Assembly: GCA_017562135.1 (NCBI GenBank)
Contig: QEYB01000311.1
Coordinates: 34,879 to 98,878, forward strand
Length of the DNA stretch: 64,000 nucleotides
Direction of reading: 5' to 3'
DNA from: Dipylidium caninum
Taxonomy: Eukaryota; Platyhelminthes; Cestoda; Cyclophyllidea; Dipylidiidae
Below the pieces are notes generated by a model. It had not been told where the DNA came from and did not search any database. It worked only from the letters and a program-made list of their open reading frames with translations. The translations under genes and the position numbers were made by a program. This document shows positions 33,374 through 45,766 of this stretch, in pieces; the first letter of the stretch is position 1; every line of letters begins with the position of its first letter.

Positions 33374-35077
33374 CTGAAAAAAAGAGTGGCTACCAGTCAC
33401 TGCCCTGTATTCAATACCACCATATCCGAGCATTTGATATTTCCTGGCTCCATTCAAGAGTAGAATGGGTGGCCTCTGTTTGTTTCACAGTCTTCTTTTC
33501 GTGTATAAACTCATGTTAGTTGGTTTATTCACCCAATCTTCATCGCACAGCCACATAATTCTTTTCATAGTCTCTACAATTACACTTAAGCACTGAGTGC
33601 ATTTGATTACCTCTTGATGAAGTCGACTGTTAAGGCACGATGGAAGCAAAGGAACAAGTTAGGACTAGGCAGACGACTTCTACACTCGACTACTACACAG
33701 CTTTTTGACACAACACAAGATGCCCATTTTCGATAATAGGGTATTTTGGATGAGTCAGTGAAATTTTAGCAGTTGTCTACAACTAAAAGTCTCCCTTTCC
33801 CTCAACCTCTTACTAAGATGTGTCGGAGAAAAGAGAATTTTATCTTAATTAAATAGAACTAAAACCTCGCCGATTGAGCCTGGCTAATGAGCATACTCGG
33901 TGAGCCGATCTGTCCGCCAGCGTACATTCGAGCTGACAATTACTTGATCCAGTGCTTGTATATCTTTTCAGTTATCTCTCCTGTCCATAAGGCAAATGCT
34001 AGTGTTCTGAAACATGATCCACGAAGGCACTTTATCACGATCGACAATAACATCCCCGACTTCTTCAAGTGAGTTGAAAATTTTACCATTTTTGTCGCGC
34101 ATGCGACAAATAGTTGATGCAAACAATGTGAAGCAGAATGACTTCAAGCGATACAGAACTTCTCTACACGCATCAACAATATGAACCAGTCCCTTAACCT
34201 CTGATGTAACAAGGTGAATGGAGTGTTGCGCCGAAGGTTCGGAATTTCCACATTTGGCGACTTAGGAAGTAGCCACTCACTTTTTCCATTTTCGGTTAGA
34301 CTGAAATCGAGGTGCCGTATCAGAGGTGATTTTACAAGTGAATGTGTATTTACTCCCATGTAGGTTGATCTCAGGTCCCCGTTTTCCCCATTGATGACGT
34401 GCAAAATAGGTTTCTAACACTTTGGCCGCCCCCCCCCCCACCCCATCTCTCAAAATAAGGCACAACTTTAGATGGCTGGCAAGGAACGAGCCTATCAAGC
34501 TTAAATGCTTTTGTATAAGACTATTGTTTCACCGAAAACTTGACCCAAACCGGAGTAGGGTATACCAGTGACCCAACTTAAAGCCATTAAAATTTTGATC
34601 ATGTTAACATGGATGGCATTTGGGTGGCGTTAATGTTTATTAAACTGGAGAAAGGGCACACCATCCATTGAAATAAACAATGGTGGTTGTTATATTCTGG
34701 CCTTAAACACGGTTAAACCCAGATCCTATACTACTATCGCCGCAAAAATAACCACGTCTATTTGTGCATATTCCAAATTGGTGAGTTCCCCAACACTTCA
34801 TCGGTTCCACGGATCAACAAGACAAATACTCACTTATTTCGTAAATTTTAACATTATATTGCGGTTTTCGGACGACGGCTTCAACGATCATTTGTAAAAT
34901 GATACGCAAGAGAAAGGCGAAGTTAAAGGGCCATAAATGACTCTTCCCTCAATACCTCGTACCTCCAGCCATTACCTCTGACACATCCATTTGCCTCGAC
35001 AACAGGGGACGGAAATGCCACACAATGGAAAAGATGACAGGCGGTTTCACCTCACACAGATACATAATCCAACTCAC
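33374..35077 (-). other. teneurin intron 13
   Basis: About 1.7 kb with donor GTGAGT at 35,077. A C homopolymer lies at 34,429-34,439. No exon-like frame with splice sites is needed to keep phase. Confidence 0.6.
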
Positions 35078-35338
35078 TCAGGTTGCAATTGGTCCCAGTC
35101 CAGCCCCGATTACACACACAAGTGTCGTTGATGCATTGGCCATTGAGAAGGCATTTGGCATCACAGGTAGGCACGTCACAGTTGACACCTCGCCATCCGT
35201 CATTGCAGAAGCAAATGGCTGGATCTGTAAGTGCCGTCGCAGAGGGCAAAAACCCAGGCAATGATGGCCCACCGGATAGAAGTTGCCGTCGGTCTCCTTT
35301 ACACACTCCGTGTACGCAGCGGCCAGCACAGGTCACGT
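35078..35338 (-). CDS. Ten-m: teneurin exon 13, EGF repeats 6 and 7
   Basis: About residues 917-1,004. EGF6 starts VTCAGRCVHGVCKGD and ends AICFCNDGWRGVNC, with an insert between its third and fourth Cys. EGF7 is TCDAKCLLNGQCINDTCVCN then RGWTGTNC. Acceptor ATCTAG, donor GTGAGT; phase 1 at both ends, the usual phase for EGF modules. Confidence 0.93.
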
Positions 35339-37784
35339 CTAGATGATAACAACATATGGTGTTAATCCTTCTATTAAATATCAGAATTGCATTTCGTAAA
35401 ATAGCACATAACACTTGTAAAATGATTTCCGGATCATCAGAATGAATTACTCAAGTATCGTCCTTTTCACTCCGTTCGTGTATGTCTACATTTCGAGGGC
35501 TGAATAATCCGCCTTCTCCAATCTCCTATCTATCCCCTGCTTCCCTTCCCTTCCTTCCTTTCCTCCTTCCCCCCTCCTCCTCTGCCTTTTCTCCCCCCCC
35601 CCTATTCATCTTCCCATCCTTCCTTTCCTTAATCCTCTTTATCCTCACGCCCTAGCCCTTGTCTCCTCTCCTACCACCGCACCTTACCGAAGCTGAGGTA
35701 CGCAATAACACGTTGGATAGAATCAGACGCCTACCTGCCTTCCTAACCCATCTACAATGTCATAACATCCCACACATACGCGCAGTAGGTTGTCGTTGCC
35801 TCAAATTTTTGGCGCTATATCAAATACCACCAATTCTTCCTGGGTATGACACAATTGGCTGCTCATTTGGATGTACCAAGCACCCTCATCGCGACGCACA
35901 TTTGCATGCTACAAAGTTCCGACGTCTTAGAACCCTCACAAACGCACCAATTCGACGTCTCCTCAACTAGCTCAATGGTCCTTTGTATCCACTCACTAAC
36001 ACGCTCATCACCCATGTCACGCCGTCAAAATGTTGAGATTCTTGAGTTCTCGTTTTCCTGCCGGTTATAACGTGTATCGGTTCGAAATACCAAAATTTCC
36101 GAAAATAATAAAATTTCTTCAGCTTTACGGTGTCTAACAGTTGTCCACTTTGTGATAAGTCGAATAGCTGAAACTCAAGTGAAGTTGGATCTTTTATTTT
36201 CTTTCGATTATCTTCCCTATCCCGCCTCGTGACTCCTCGTCCCGAGGACGGGGGTGACGCTCACTACAATCGGACCTACGTTTAGCCTAACCTTTTCTAT
36301 AAACATGACTCACGTCAGTCGTTATGATGTGACTGTGATGATGATGGTAAGATATGGTATATATCCCAGACAACCCCACCTTAATGCCAGCAGGATTATG
36401 CCAATTAACACCTCCGAAAATTTCCCTACAATCACCTGTTTAACATGACATCAGGGTTCCGACCAAAGGGAAGGAAGATGTGGAGAGAAGAAATTGATGT
36501 GGTGTTAGTTAAGCGGCTTCCTCCATTAGGCACGAAGGAGATGCGTGCCAACTTACAGGACATGTACCGCTTTTGCATAAGCAAGTACATCAATAGGAGG
36601 GGGGTGAATGATAGATCTGGTTGCGATGAATTTGCGTAAATTGAGACCAACAGACAGAAAAGCCTTTTCATCCACCATATGCTGAGCACTTTGAACAGAT
36701 GGTCGCTGCGTGTGTGTGTCTCCATTTCAAATTTGTCTCCTCAGTGTGGGGACAAACTCCTTGCCGTCTCATACAGAGACCTCCTCAGTGAGTTAACGTG
36801 CCACCAAGCTACGGTTACTGTCGCCAAAAGCTAATTTAAAACGCGAAAACCGAAATATGGTTGGAAAAATACGAAGGAGTGAAGTTTGGCCATCAACCAC
36901 GTATGATAGAGGTGTACCCAAAAGTGATGTCCTATTTGAGAAATAGAAGAGACTGGAGTGTTTGAAACCTATTTCATAAGTAATGAATGGAAAGAATTGG
37001 AGCGCGAGATCAACCTTCACACAAGCATGCACCGTTCAATTATAGGGTCATTTCTGATGCGGGAGAGATGGGAAGTGAATAAGAGGGAGTAGGAGAAAAT
37101 AGAGGAAAATGGATATCTATTCCGTAAGTGGCGAAACTGAGGCCCTATAAAAATCCCGAATCTGCTCCGTGTTAGCCACCATTCTGAGTGCCATTCCGCC
37201 TATTTCATTATTCACTCGTCTATCTTACCAGTCGCTCCTCACTATTTGACCCCTCGAACAGCACAGTGAAGTGGACTTTTAAGTGGTAGTGAACCAGCCA
37301 GTAGGCGCTAACGGGTGGGAGAACCCACATCTACCTCTCTAACTGACATCCACCATCTACAGACTCCATTTATTCAGCGGGGCAATTGGCGGCGAGCGTA
37401 TTTCTCGACCGTTCCGGAAATGAGATATGCGGTGAGAAACCAATCTGCCACATTGTCAGGATCCCACAATTTGTTTGCACGCAAAGATACGGTGTCCCGA
37501 CGGCACCAGTACGCGCAAGGCGCATCATTTTAAACATCGGCAAACCAATAGAAAAACGCCTCGAAGCATCCGTGTTTTTTTTTCTCAAAATGCATCGGCA
37601 GAAAATATGCTATTCTTAAACGGCACGAAGGAAGAAGGGGAGAAAAGGAGATGGGAGAGCCAAGTAGGAAAGTAGTATAAAGGGGGAGAGTGAACATGAG
37701 GTGGAGAAAGAATAGATATAAGATTATGCGCATTTTTAAAGTCAAAGAACGACGGGCCAGAAGTCAGAGCTCAGATTTGGTTAC
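35339..37784 (-). other. teneurin intron 12
   Basis: About 2.4 kb. It contains a long pyrimidine-rich tract on the plus strand (about 35,520-35,650). Short open frames around 36,445-36,725 and 37,315-37,619 lack family matches and splice context. Confidence 0.6.
35520..35650 (+). repeat. CT-rich low-complexity tract
   Basis: About 130 bases almost entirely C and T on the plus strand, including a run of C at about 35,595-35,604. Inside teneurin intron 12. Confidence 0.85.
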
Positions 37785-38057
37785 CTTTCTCACAAGTGGC
37801 GCCTTCGAAGCCTGGAAAGCATCGGCAATCCCCCGTGGACAAGTCACGGTAGCCATTAAAAGAGCAGACCGATTCCGGGGCGGGTGAGGTGCCACCGGTG
37901 TCCTTCTGTTGCGGCTTATTACCCAAGTCCAGGCCTCCAGCACTGAACTCCGGGCTTTCACGACGGTCGCAGGCCTCGCCACCCCAACCAGTGAAGCATC
38001 GGCAAAATCCTTCAATGCATATCCCATTGTTGCTGCAGTTATGCGACGAGCACGTTC
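37785..38057 (-). CDS. Ten-m: teneurin exon 12, EGF repeats 4 and 5
   Basis: About residues 826-917. EGF4: TCSSHNCSNNGICIEGFCRC then FTGWGGEAC. A Gly/Pro-rich insert precedes EGF5: VCSFNGYRDLSTGDCRCFPG then FEGATC. In EGF5 the position after NG is Tyr instead of Cys, leaving an odd cysteine, as in EGF5 of other teneurins, where it forms the disulfide that dimerises the protein. Acceptor CTATCAG, donor GTAACC, phase 1 both ends. Confidence 0.93.
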
Positions 38058-38801
38058 CTGATAGCAAACAAACACAAAACAACGTTTATAAGGGCATTAC
38101 ACACTTTCGCGCTAACACTCGACATTTGCACCGACTCCTCTCTTCCACTGTGCACAATGGACGAGGGCATGTCCAAACAACATTCCACGCTATCTACCTC
38201 TACGCTTACCTCATCGAGCAAAATTTCGTTGAGTACTTGTTCCACACCCTCAAGGTCTTCTCTCTCACCGTCTTTCTTCTCAAGATCCAACTTCTTTCAC
38301 CCACTACCCTTACTTATCTTTCCCCACCAATTACCTTCTCTCTCTTCCTCGCAAGTCTCCTACCTCACTCTTCATTCACCCTTCTATCCACGGCCCAACA
38401 CCGCAACACCTTACCAACTATCAACCTCCTAGCTAAATTTTACGAAGACATTGCTTCGTTCTCTTTAAAGTCATCGGACTTGACCAAATACCCCGACTAA
38501 CCTCGTCGTCCCCACCCCCTCAGCCACGACAAACACTAAATTCAAGAACGCCATCCAAGCACATAGTTCTCGCCTTAAAGGAAAGATCTGCCTGTCTCTT
38601 GCAATTAGTCCCACTAACTGATTCTCAGTAAGCATCTCCAACACCTGTCACCTCTATTTGGCAATCGAACAAAGCGTGCTTATTCTTGCGAGCAATCTAA
38701 CATTACTTCATAATGGGAGTGTCTTAAAGACAACAGGTCGAACTAAGGATGCAGGTTACGATAAGGGCCAATCATTTGGTGTATACAAAATGTCGGCTTA
38801 C

Positions 38802-38996
38802 GAAATTGACATGCGTCGCCTCCGTATCCAGGGAAGCAGAGACATTCGCCCGTGACGCAGCGTCCGTGTTCTGAACAGGCGGGATCTGGACATTCCGACC
38901 ACAACGTCTCGCATTCAGCACCCTTCCACTCGGCGAAGCAATGGCATTTTCCATGACGGTACTCTCCATGACCACTGCAAATCGGTGCGTCTTCAA
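38802..38996 (-). CDS. Ten-m: teneurin exon 11, EGF repeats 2 and 3
   Basis: About residues 761-826. EGF2: ICSGHGEYRHGKCHCFAEWK then GAEC, with Tyr replacing Cys in GEY exactly as in other teneurins (odd cysteine for covalent dimerisation). EGF3: CPDPACSEHGRCVTGECLCF then PGYGGDAC. Acceptor ATTACAG, donor GTAAGC. A longer overlapping frame on the same strand is a shadow. Confidence 0.95.
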
Positions 38997-40093
38997 CTGT
39001 AATTGTTTAAACATACATGATGTCGAAAAATCTCAACGTAACCAACCCACCTTGCCAGAGCATCACTTTCAACTCCCACACTCTCATCATCGCATCGTAC
39101 TGGATGAGAGCACCATGGCGTCAGGCTTCACCGCACTACAGGGTCCGTTTGGCAGCAGTGTGCAGTGTCGCATATATCTCACCAAGCTGTAGTTACACAC
39201 TTCTCTCGTTAATCACATCTACTCCTAAGAAACCACGTTCCCCATCAACCCCTGCCTCGTCTCCTCTCTAAACGATTGGATGGTGAGGATGAAGGGCAGA
39301 ACTACCAGCCCTTCGGCTTGAAGTAAACAAAGGCGTCATTCACGGGGGACACAGCACGGATGCGGGGCAGAAGGAAATGGTAACACGCCTCTAGGCTACT
39401 ATAAATCGCGACTCAATTAGAATGCAAAAAGGATCAAACACAGGAGCCTCTTTAATGGTTTCATTAATGTTTACAATTCCAAGTTTTAAAAGTCCTCACC
39501 GTACCCACATACGCAGCTCACACACACCCGTGCGGCCGTACAAACACACGAATAAATACACGCACCCCCGTGCGCACAGCACAGACGCAAACGCGTAAAT
39601 GCCATGCGCCCATACGTGCATGGTGTGGGGAATCGCAAAGAACACGAATAGGTGAGGGAATACACGCACCTGGGCAATCTGATGCTGCTGCAATCTGTTC
39701 CACCCTTCCCTCTCCCTTTCCTTCCTTCCAAACACCCGCACACACATACACTCGTCGTTTCGGCCACCACTGGTTGATTCTGATTCTGCACATTAGGTTA
39801 GGTCAAGTCAGAATGCTAATGTTCACCCGCATGATTTATGACCGCCTTCGTCATCCCCATTTTTCCACTTCATTGATCACCTCTTCCTCAATTTCCCACT
39901 TCCATCTCATTCTTCTCCCTAAACCTTATCCGGCAAAATTCTCCAATCACTCTATTACCACGCCTTTTTCAATAAGTCAACCTCCTCTACGCTTGAAGAC
40001 CACTTACTGCCTCCTCTTCCCTCTCATCCACTCTCCCCTTTGTATTTCATTTCAATGACTAAGTGTTTAAGCGGATGCAAATGAAGCACTCAC

Positions 40094-40195
40094 CGGTCGA
40101 ACAATCCTTGCCACTGAGCCCGTTGAGACAATCGCATACACCTTGAGAACAAATACCTCTATTACTGCAGTCGTTGGGACATCCACGCGCCATCG
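40094..40195 (-). CDS. Ten-m: teneurin exon 10, EGF repeat 1
   Basis: About residues 727-761. [20 protein letters not shown] then NGLSGKDC matches the family's [29 protein letters not shown]. Acceptor CTTCAG, donor GTGAGT; it takes one base from exon 9 and passes one to exon 11. Confidence 0.93.
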
Positions 40196-42783
40196 CTGAA
40201 GAAGGAAATCAACCCATGATAATAATCATTATGCACTGGAGAAATGAACGCCAACACGAGGAGGTAGTGCGGACTTCGGGAATAGAGGACTCACACGGCT
40301 CCGTGACAAGAGGGACCCTGCCTCGGCTTCTCCAAAGGACGACGATGCGTCTCCCATCAAGCCCATTTCACTGACCCAATCCGTCCCCTTCTACACGCTT
40401 CACCACCAGTACGAACACAAGTTGGCTCAAATACACTAAGGCCTCATGTACTCTATGCGATGAACTGCTGTTCAGTAAAAAAACTCTTTGCCAACGTACA
40501 TTACATTGTCGCTTTGCTGCATCTCGATAGCCGGGTACATGGGGTTGGACATGCGCTCGAGCGTACACAGGTGAGAGGGGCGCAGTGGCTAATAATGCCC
40601 ACCTATCGTTACCACTCAACTTCCCATTCTACAGAGGGCATCATTTCACTGACATTAATCGAGCCACATGTGCTTCACGAAACACGAGCAACAGGCGTGT
40701 GGCCAGGTGCGTGCGCCACCGACGAAAAAGGAGGTACAGGTCGACGAATGTGTGAATACTCGACAATACATCTGCCGCGTCTTCTTATCTTCACCTCCGG
40801 GCCAACTGTGATATAGTGCGGAGAACCCTCGTAGGTAACGTTGCCAACTAGTTGTCAGGATGAGAAAAGTTAGATTCTACTTGGACAAGTGTGATGCTTC
40901 AAATTGCGCTCCACGTCACCCGATTTCACCATTTGACTCCCGCATAGGGGAAGGCAAGGTGGTCATCACAAAGCATCTAAAGTGAGTTGCAGAGATAGAC
41001 AAAAGCACAAGCAGGCAGGACAGAAGGGGGGCCAGGGTGGTGGTGATAGTGATGCTGATCGTAGTGAAGGCTAAAAGATGGAGGCAGAGTTGAGTGGCAG
41101 GGGTAGGAGGAGTGAGAGTAGGGACGGCAGTGGGAAGATACAAAAACGTCATCACCTCACTCCCTCCCCTCTTGGACACAATAGCGACTTTGGACTGGCA
41201 AACTAAGGCGTGTGTGAGTGTCTTCGTGCTTCAGTGATCGCCAGGCCTAGCTTTTGTCTGTCTCCTCCACTGCGCTTGTGTGTGTCGGCCTGCGTGTGTG
41301 TGCGTGAGTCTCGTGACCGCGTGAGCTCGTGTGCGCTTACTCCCCCATGGGCATAATCAAACTGACCGCTGTCGCTGCGCCAATACCAACTTCATTTGAC
41401 CACCTCGGAATGAAGTCACCCAAAAGCCAATATGCACAAACGTGTCATGCGCGTATACTCAAAGAGATTTATGTGCTCCAACATCCCCGCCTCTCACCTA
41501 TAACTATTTCCCCATTTAGTGGGATAAACATACTCCAGTAACCCTCTTCCCACAATATTACCTGCGCCTCCGCCTCCACCTTCGCCTTCACCACCTTCTC
41601 CTACTCCCTCACATCCATAACCACTAACCTTGTCCTCACACTTCGCACCTCACCACTCACTATCACTTCTCAGATGACGAGCCAGGTGATGTCACATTCA
41701 CAGCAACGACAACAGGCTCCCATCCTCAGCTCTCATTCCTTCTCCACCTACTCCTGACAGTGTATAGACGAACAATCCCTACACGCTAGTCTTTCTTCTC
41801 ATCATCGCCCCCCACCCCTTTACAATCGTCCTAAAACCAGTCAACAACCGACGTGACACCTCACTTCAACGACTCGCTCACTATTCATGCGAACTTTGTC
41901 ACAGCAGCAAATGATGAAGTAACGCTTGGCCGACATCTATTAATGCCCGCATCCTTCCCAACCCACCAACCCACCAACCCACTAGCCCGCCAGTCCACCC
42001 GCCCGAAACCGGACTTACCTTGCAACAAACAGACCACCGTGCCACACTGACACAATAAGCACTGCCCCCGAACTTCTAATTCGATTGTCCGTTCTCAAAT
42101 ATCACTCCTACTAGCCGGTTCCGTATCGTATCACACATTGGAGAATATACGCCATTAGTCGCCAATACGTACTGCGGAAAGCACGGCTTGATGGCCTCTC
42201 ATGCAAGTCTCACCAAAAGCAGCCGGTTCATGTCTTTGACCATCCTCACCCACTGTTAGCCTTCCTTCCTCTCTCCCTCAGCTCCCTTCCCAGGGCCTCG
42301 CTAAAGTGCGCAACAACACAGCACCGCCACCTGTGTGGACTAATGAAACCTTCCGCAACTCCTGCAACACAAAAACAACCACGTCACTGCTCAAAAAACC
42401 TTATTCAGACCATCGAAGCTCGTTGAATTGGCACCCCAACACACGTACCCATGCACACACACATTAAAGGAGCACATGTCCTTTTCGGGGCAGTCAGCAC
42501 GCTCACGTGAAATGTTCAGGTCAAATTGATGCAGGGTAGCGGATAATGCATCATCCTAACTTAGTACCGGTCGAATACTACAACAGTCGACCCCCGACCG
42601 ACTCGCCTTTCGCCAATCCCATCACGCTCCTCTCGGATGACCATCCCTGACATTAACCCGTATTTACGCAGTGAGTGAAAGGAGTGGGGCGGAATACGTG
42701 ACGACGAGGGATGCAACCGCCGAGACAGGCACGATGCGCACGGCGGATACGATGGGTACGACTCGTACGAGGGGACTACTTAC

Positions 42784-42898
42784 CCAGCTCAGCCAAGGAA
42801 AAGACAATATCCTCCGCCCGCGGCTGATCGTTCACTAGGGAGATGAACCAATGGCCTTTCTTCAGACACCGCACTCGGCCGGTAGTGCGCGCAGCGTT
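42784..42898 (-). CDS. Ten-m: teneurin exon 9, pre-EGF ectodomain
   Basis: About residues 689-727. VRCLKKGHWFISLVNDQPRA then EDIVFSLAEL is the counterpart of the family's FIEYMDQGPWYLAFYNDGKKxEQVxxxT just before EGF1. Acceptor AAAATAG and donor GTAAGT. 38 codons plus one base: phase 0 from exon 8, phase 1 into EGF1. A frameshifted copy lies at 61,210-61,322. Confidence 0.9.
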
Positions 42899-43033
42899 CT
42901 ATTTTGTTGACAAAGAGAAATGAAACCGCTGTCAGTGGAGTTTCCTGCGTGCCACAGTCTTTACACCTCCCACCCCACATCCCCTCTCCCCCTATTTGTC
43001 ATCCCCATCAACACACTCACACTCACTCACTCA

Positions 43034-43039
43034 AACACA

Positions 43040-43077
<38 letters not shown>
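43034..43077 (+). repeat. CA/GA compound microsatellite
   Basis: About 11 CA units directly followed by about 10 GA units. The inverted-repeat partner has a CT/GT version at 61,024-61,074. Confidence 0.95.
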
Positions 43078-43364
43078 CCATTTCGCCTTGTCTCAATACA
43101 CATATTTTTGCGCATTTGAGTATATGCTTTTCCTCTGTCCCGATTCCCAACTCAACCAATGAGCAGACGACTTCTTCAGTCTGATATGCTGACATCTCAT
43201 CCTCAGACTCATCGCTTCATCATGCACCACTCACAAACTACGCCATCCGAGCACTCGAACCATTCCGTCATGGGCTGAAGGCGAAAACGCCTTCTGCCGT
43301 ACACGTTTTAAGGAGTCAGACAACAAGGTGCCTAGGCCTGATACCTCGTCCCAACTCCTCCTAC

Positions 43365-43687
43365 CTGCTTGATATGTGAGACAGAAGACAAGGAAGGAAA
43401 GGTCTCCTTCGGAAGATCTCCTCCCTCCTGCTTCACCACTTCGTCGGCTTTCAGCTCACGCCCGAGTATACGGTCAAAGTAATTGTAGTGCACGATGGTG
43501 GGCATAGTGCTGTAGCGCAAAAACACACCAATTGACGACAATTCTGAGGTCAGGGTGATGTTGTAGATAGTGCACAGTTCGCTCTGGGTGATCCAGTGAC
43601 CGGCCCACAGACCCATGGGCTCCAGACGTATCTTCACTGGCATGCTCGCCTCGACCGTCTGCGGTGGATGATGAGGATCAAAGAGAC
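43365..43687 (-). CDS. Ten-m: teneurin exon 8, juxtamembrane ectodomain
   Basis: About residues 581-688. LFDPHHPPQTVEASMPVKIR then GLWAGHWITQSELCTIYNIT and VFLRYSTMPTIVHYNYFDRI fit the family's [24 protein letters not shown]...LGIYGRRNIPPTHTQFDFVKL. Acceptor TGCCTCTAG, donor GTAGGA, phase 0 at the end. The first two bases (GT) complete a codon that needs a preceding G, exactly what exon 7 (plus strand, 58,593) leaves. A broken copy lies at 60,381-60,712. Confidence 0.92.
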
Positions 43688-45380
43688 CTAGAGGCAAATC
43701 AATGCAAACGCTCTCCTGTAAAGTAGGCAGCAGAATGGGTCGACAAACTGAGCAACCGACACCATTAGGATTAAAAGCAATTAGACCCTTTTTATTGCAT
43801 TAATCAACTCTATGAACGCGTCCACCGGACAAAGCAAACGATGCGCAGTGCTACCGGCGCCAAAAGTGCAAACACATCACCGACACCCCCCATCACGGCC
43901 CCTCATAAACTCGCTTTCTTCCATAAAGCCTTCGAGGTTAATAAGTTCGATGAAACATTCGCGCATCTTGCGATCTGCCACTCTTATTCTGAACGCTACA
44001 CTCACAAAGAGAGCCCTCAAACCCTCCAGACGCCTTAATCCATTCTTACTACCGCCCACCACGGCAACCAACGTGAGAACAATCTCATAGGTTAAGAAGA
44101 GCTCAACAACACGTCTGTCTGTTGGCGGGAGCGGGATAGAGGCTTTTTCGTCACCTAGGCATACCACCACGCGAAATATGTCCTCTTCTCACATGTTATG
44201 CAAGTGCAAGAAATCCCGTGTGAGACAAATAAAATTCGGTACGATTCTCCGTGCAACATGTGGGTCAAGCGCCCAACGTGACGTGTGGGCAGAGACTTGT
44301 CAAATTCTGCTGTATATGGGTCAAAAAAGAGCAGATACACGTCTGTTTCCCGCGTCTCCAACTGCGCCTTCGTATAATTCGCATGCGTTGAACTCGCCCT
44401 CACCCAACTTTATTTGTTTCCCTCTCGCAGTTACATTCAGTTCTCAATGAAGTCCTTGAAACTTCTTGTCAGATACTTCCACGAAAGTGATGTAATAACA
44501 ATAAAAGGAGGGATGCAAACCCTTTGTTGAACCATACACGTGCACCTTCGACGCACCAAATGGGATCCGAAGCACTGACAATTGATGGCGGGGACAGTTG
44601 CAATATCGTCTCTTTTTTCCCCCTTCCTTCCACTTCTGTCGTTGGTTGTTCTATCATCGGCACATATGTCATAATGCCTTACATTTGCGCTTAATATTGT
44701 TTAAATATCTTCGCATTCCAGGTGTTTTTGCGTTTTGTACGTTCCTCCGTAACTGAAACTTTTCATTTTCTATCTTTGAATGTCAGAGTTCCTCGAATAT
44801 ATATTATTAAAATGTGTTATCATTTTGTTTATTCTAATTTAATTACCGGGTACATGCGTATAGCAAGTTAGTAACAAAACGAGAACGAGAAATGAATAAC
44901 TCCCGGGATTAGTCTATTGCGCGGTTATGATCTTCTAGGTCACTCTAGGTATTTCTTTTTGATTTGGATCGTTATATGGTTTAATGAACAGCTTTGAATG
45001 TTTAACAGGCCCTAGTTCTGCACGTTTTAAATTACTTTGTTGTTAGTTTCTTTTTTTTCTATGAGCCATAACTAACAGGAAGCCTTCGTTTTACGTAGTT
45101 TGTTGGTTAAATGCCACACCATACATGCTTGAATTTTAACTTAAAATGTTTCGGTCAATTCAACAGCTCTAATAGAAATGGTTTACAAAAACCCCCAGAC
45201 TTCTTAATTATTTATAAGATTTAATTAGCTCAACCATTTTATGCGGCAAGCTGATTTAAAAATTTGTTATAATTTTCTAAATACGTTCAAGGTATGTAAC
45301 TGTACCGAACTTTGAAGGAATGGTGGAGCTCGTTGAACTATGCTTGTGCGAACGTGTGTGCTTCGTTGAACGTATGACGG

Positions 45381-45523
45381 ATGAACCGAAGACCGGTTAA
45401 TTGTGAGAATTCGGATGATATTCGTCTGGATACCTATTTAAAAAACATCTCTTCCACTACTTCCGGGGAAAAGGACGTTTCAAATAATTGCCGCGAAGAT
45501 CCGTGTCCTACGTCCAGTTCACG
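45381..45523 (+). CDS. Ten-m: teneurin exon 1, start of intracellular domain
   Basis: ATG at 45,381 follows an in-frame TGA six bases upstream, so it is the first Met of this frame. The protein starts MNRRPVNCENSDDIRLDTYL and is hydrophilic, with no signal peptide, as expected for a type II protein. It ends in phase 2 at a weak donor GTTTGT and rejoins exon 2 after 42 nt. Untranslated upstream exons or an alternative start are possible. Confidence 0.65.
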
Positions 45524-45565
45524 GTTTGTTCCGTAAAAATTCAGCATACTTTACATACTTAACAG
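45524..45565 (+). other. 42-nt mini-intron (teneurin intron 1)
   Basis: GTTTGT...TTAACAG. It contains an in-frame TAA if not spliced; splicing keeps the frame. Confidence 0.65.
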
Positions 45566-45690
45566 GCGCGTGAATGGTGTGATTGCCCTAAATAGACTCA
45601 AGTCTCTTATTTCATCTAACGACATAACGAATCGCACCAGCAATACGGAGGCCAAATCCGGTAGCGACCTCATTTCCCAGTCCCTTGAAG
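45566..45690 (+). CDS. Ten-m: teneurin exon 2, intracellular domain
   Basis: About residues 48-90: VNGVIALNRLKSLISSNDIT then SGSDLISQSLE. Acceptor TTAACAG, donor GTACTC. The final G plus AA of exon 3 gives Glu, followed by EMDQ. Serine-rich and disordered. Confidence 0.75.
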
Positions 45691-45766
45691 GTACTCGTTT
45701 ATTAAATTATTGATTCCGCTTGGCGCGACCACTAAATCTTAATTTTTGTTTTTTAACCCAACTTAG

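Larger units (their letters stand above)
40200..44623 (-). repeat. left arm of 4.4-kb inverted repeat (intact exons 8-9)
   Basis: Reverse complement matches 59,451-64,000 over its whole length, with many small indels and substitutions. The sequence outside diverges abruptly at about 44,623/59,451. At the low-coordinate side the match reaches about 40,200, where the partner meets the window end, so the true arm may be longer. It contains teneurin exons 8 and 9 in open frame, a CA/GA microsatellite (43,034-43,077) and otherwise intron. Confidence 0.9.

Noticed and set aside
38157..38432. Ser/Pro-rich plus-strand frames in the intron between exons 11 and 12
   Set aside because: Pyrimidine-rich intron sequence yields Ser/Leu/Pro codons in several frames; no splice support.
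38772..39014. 80-codon minus-strand frame over EGF2-3
   Set aside because: The EGF cysteine pattern lies in a different frame (ICSGHGEY...), so this one is a shadow.
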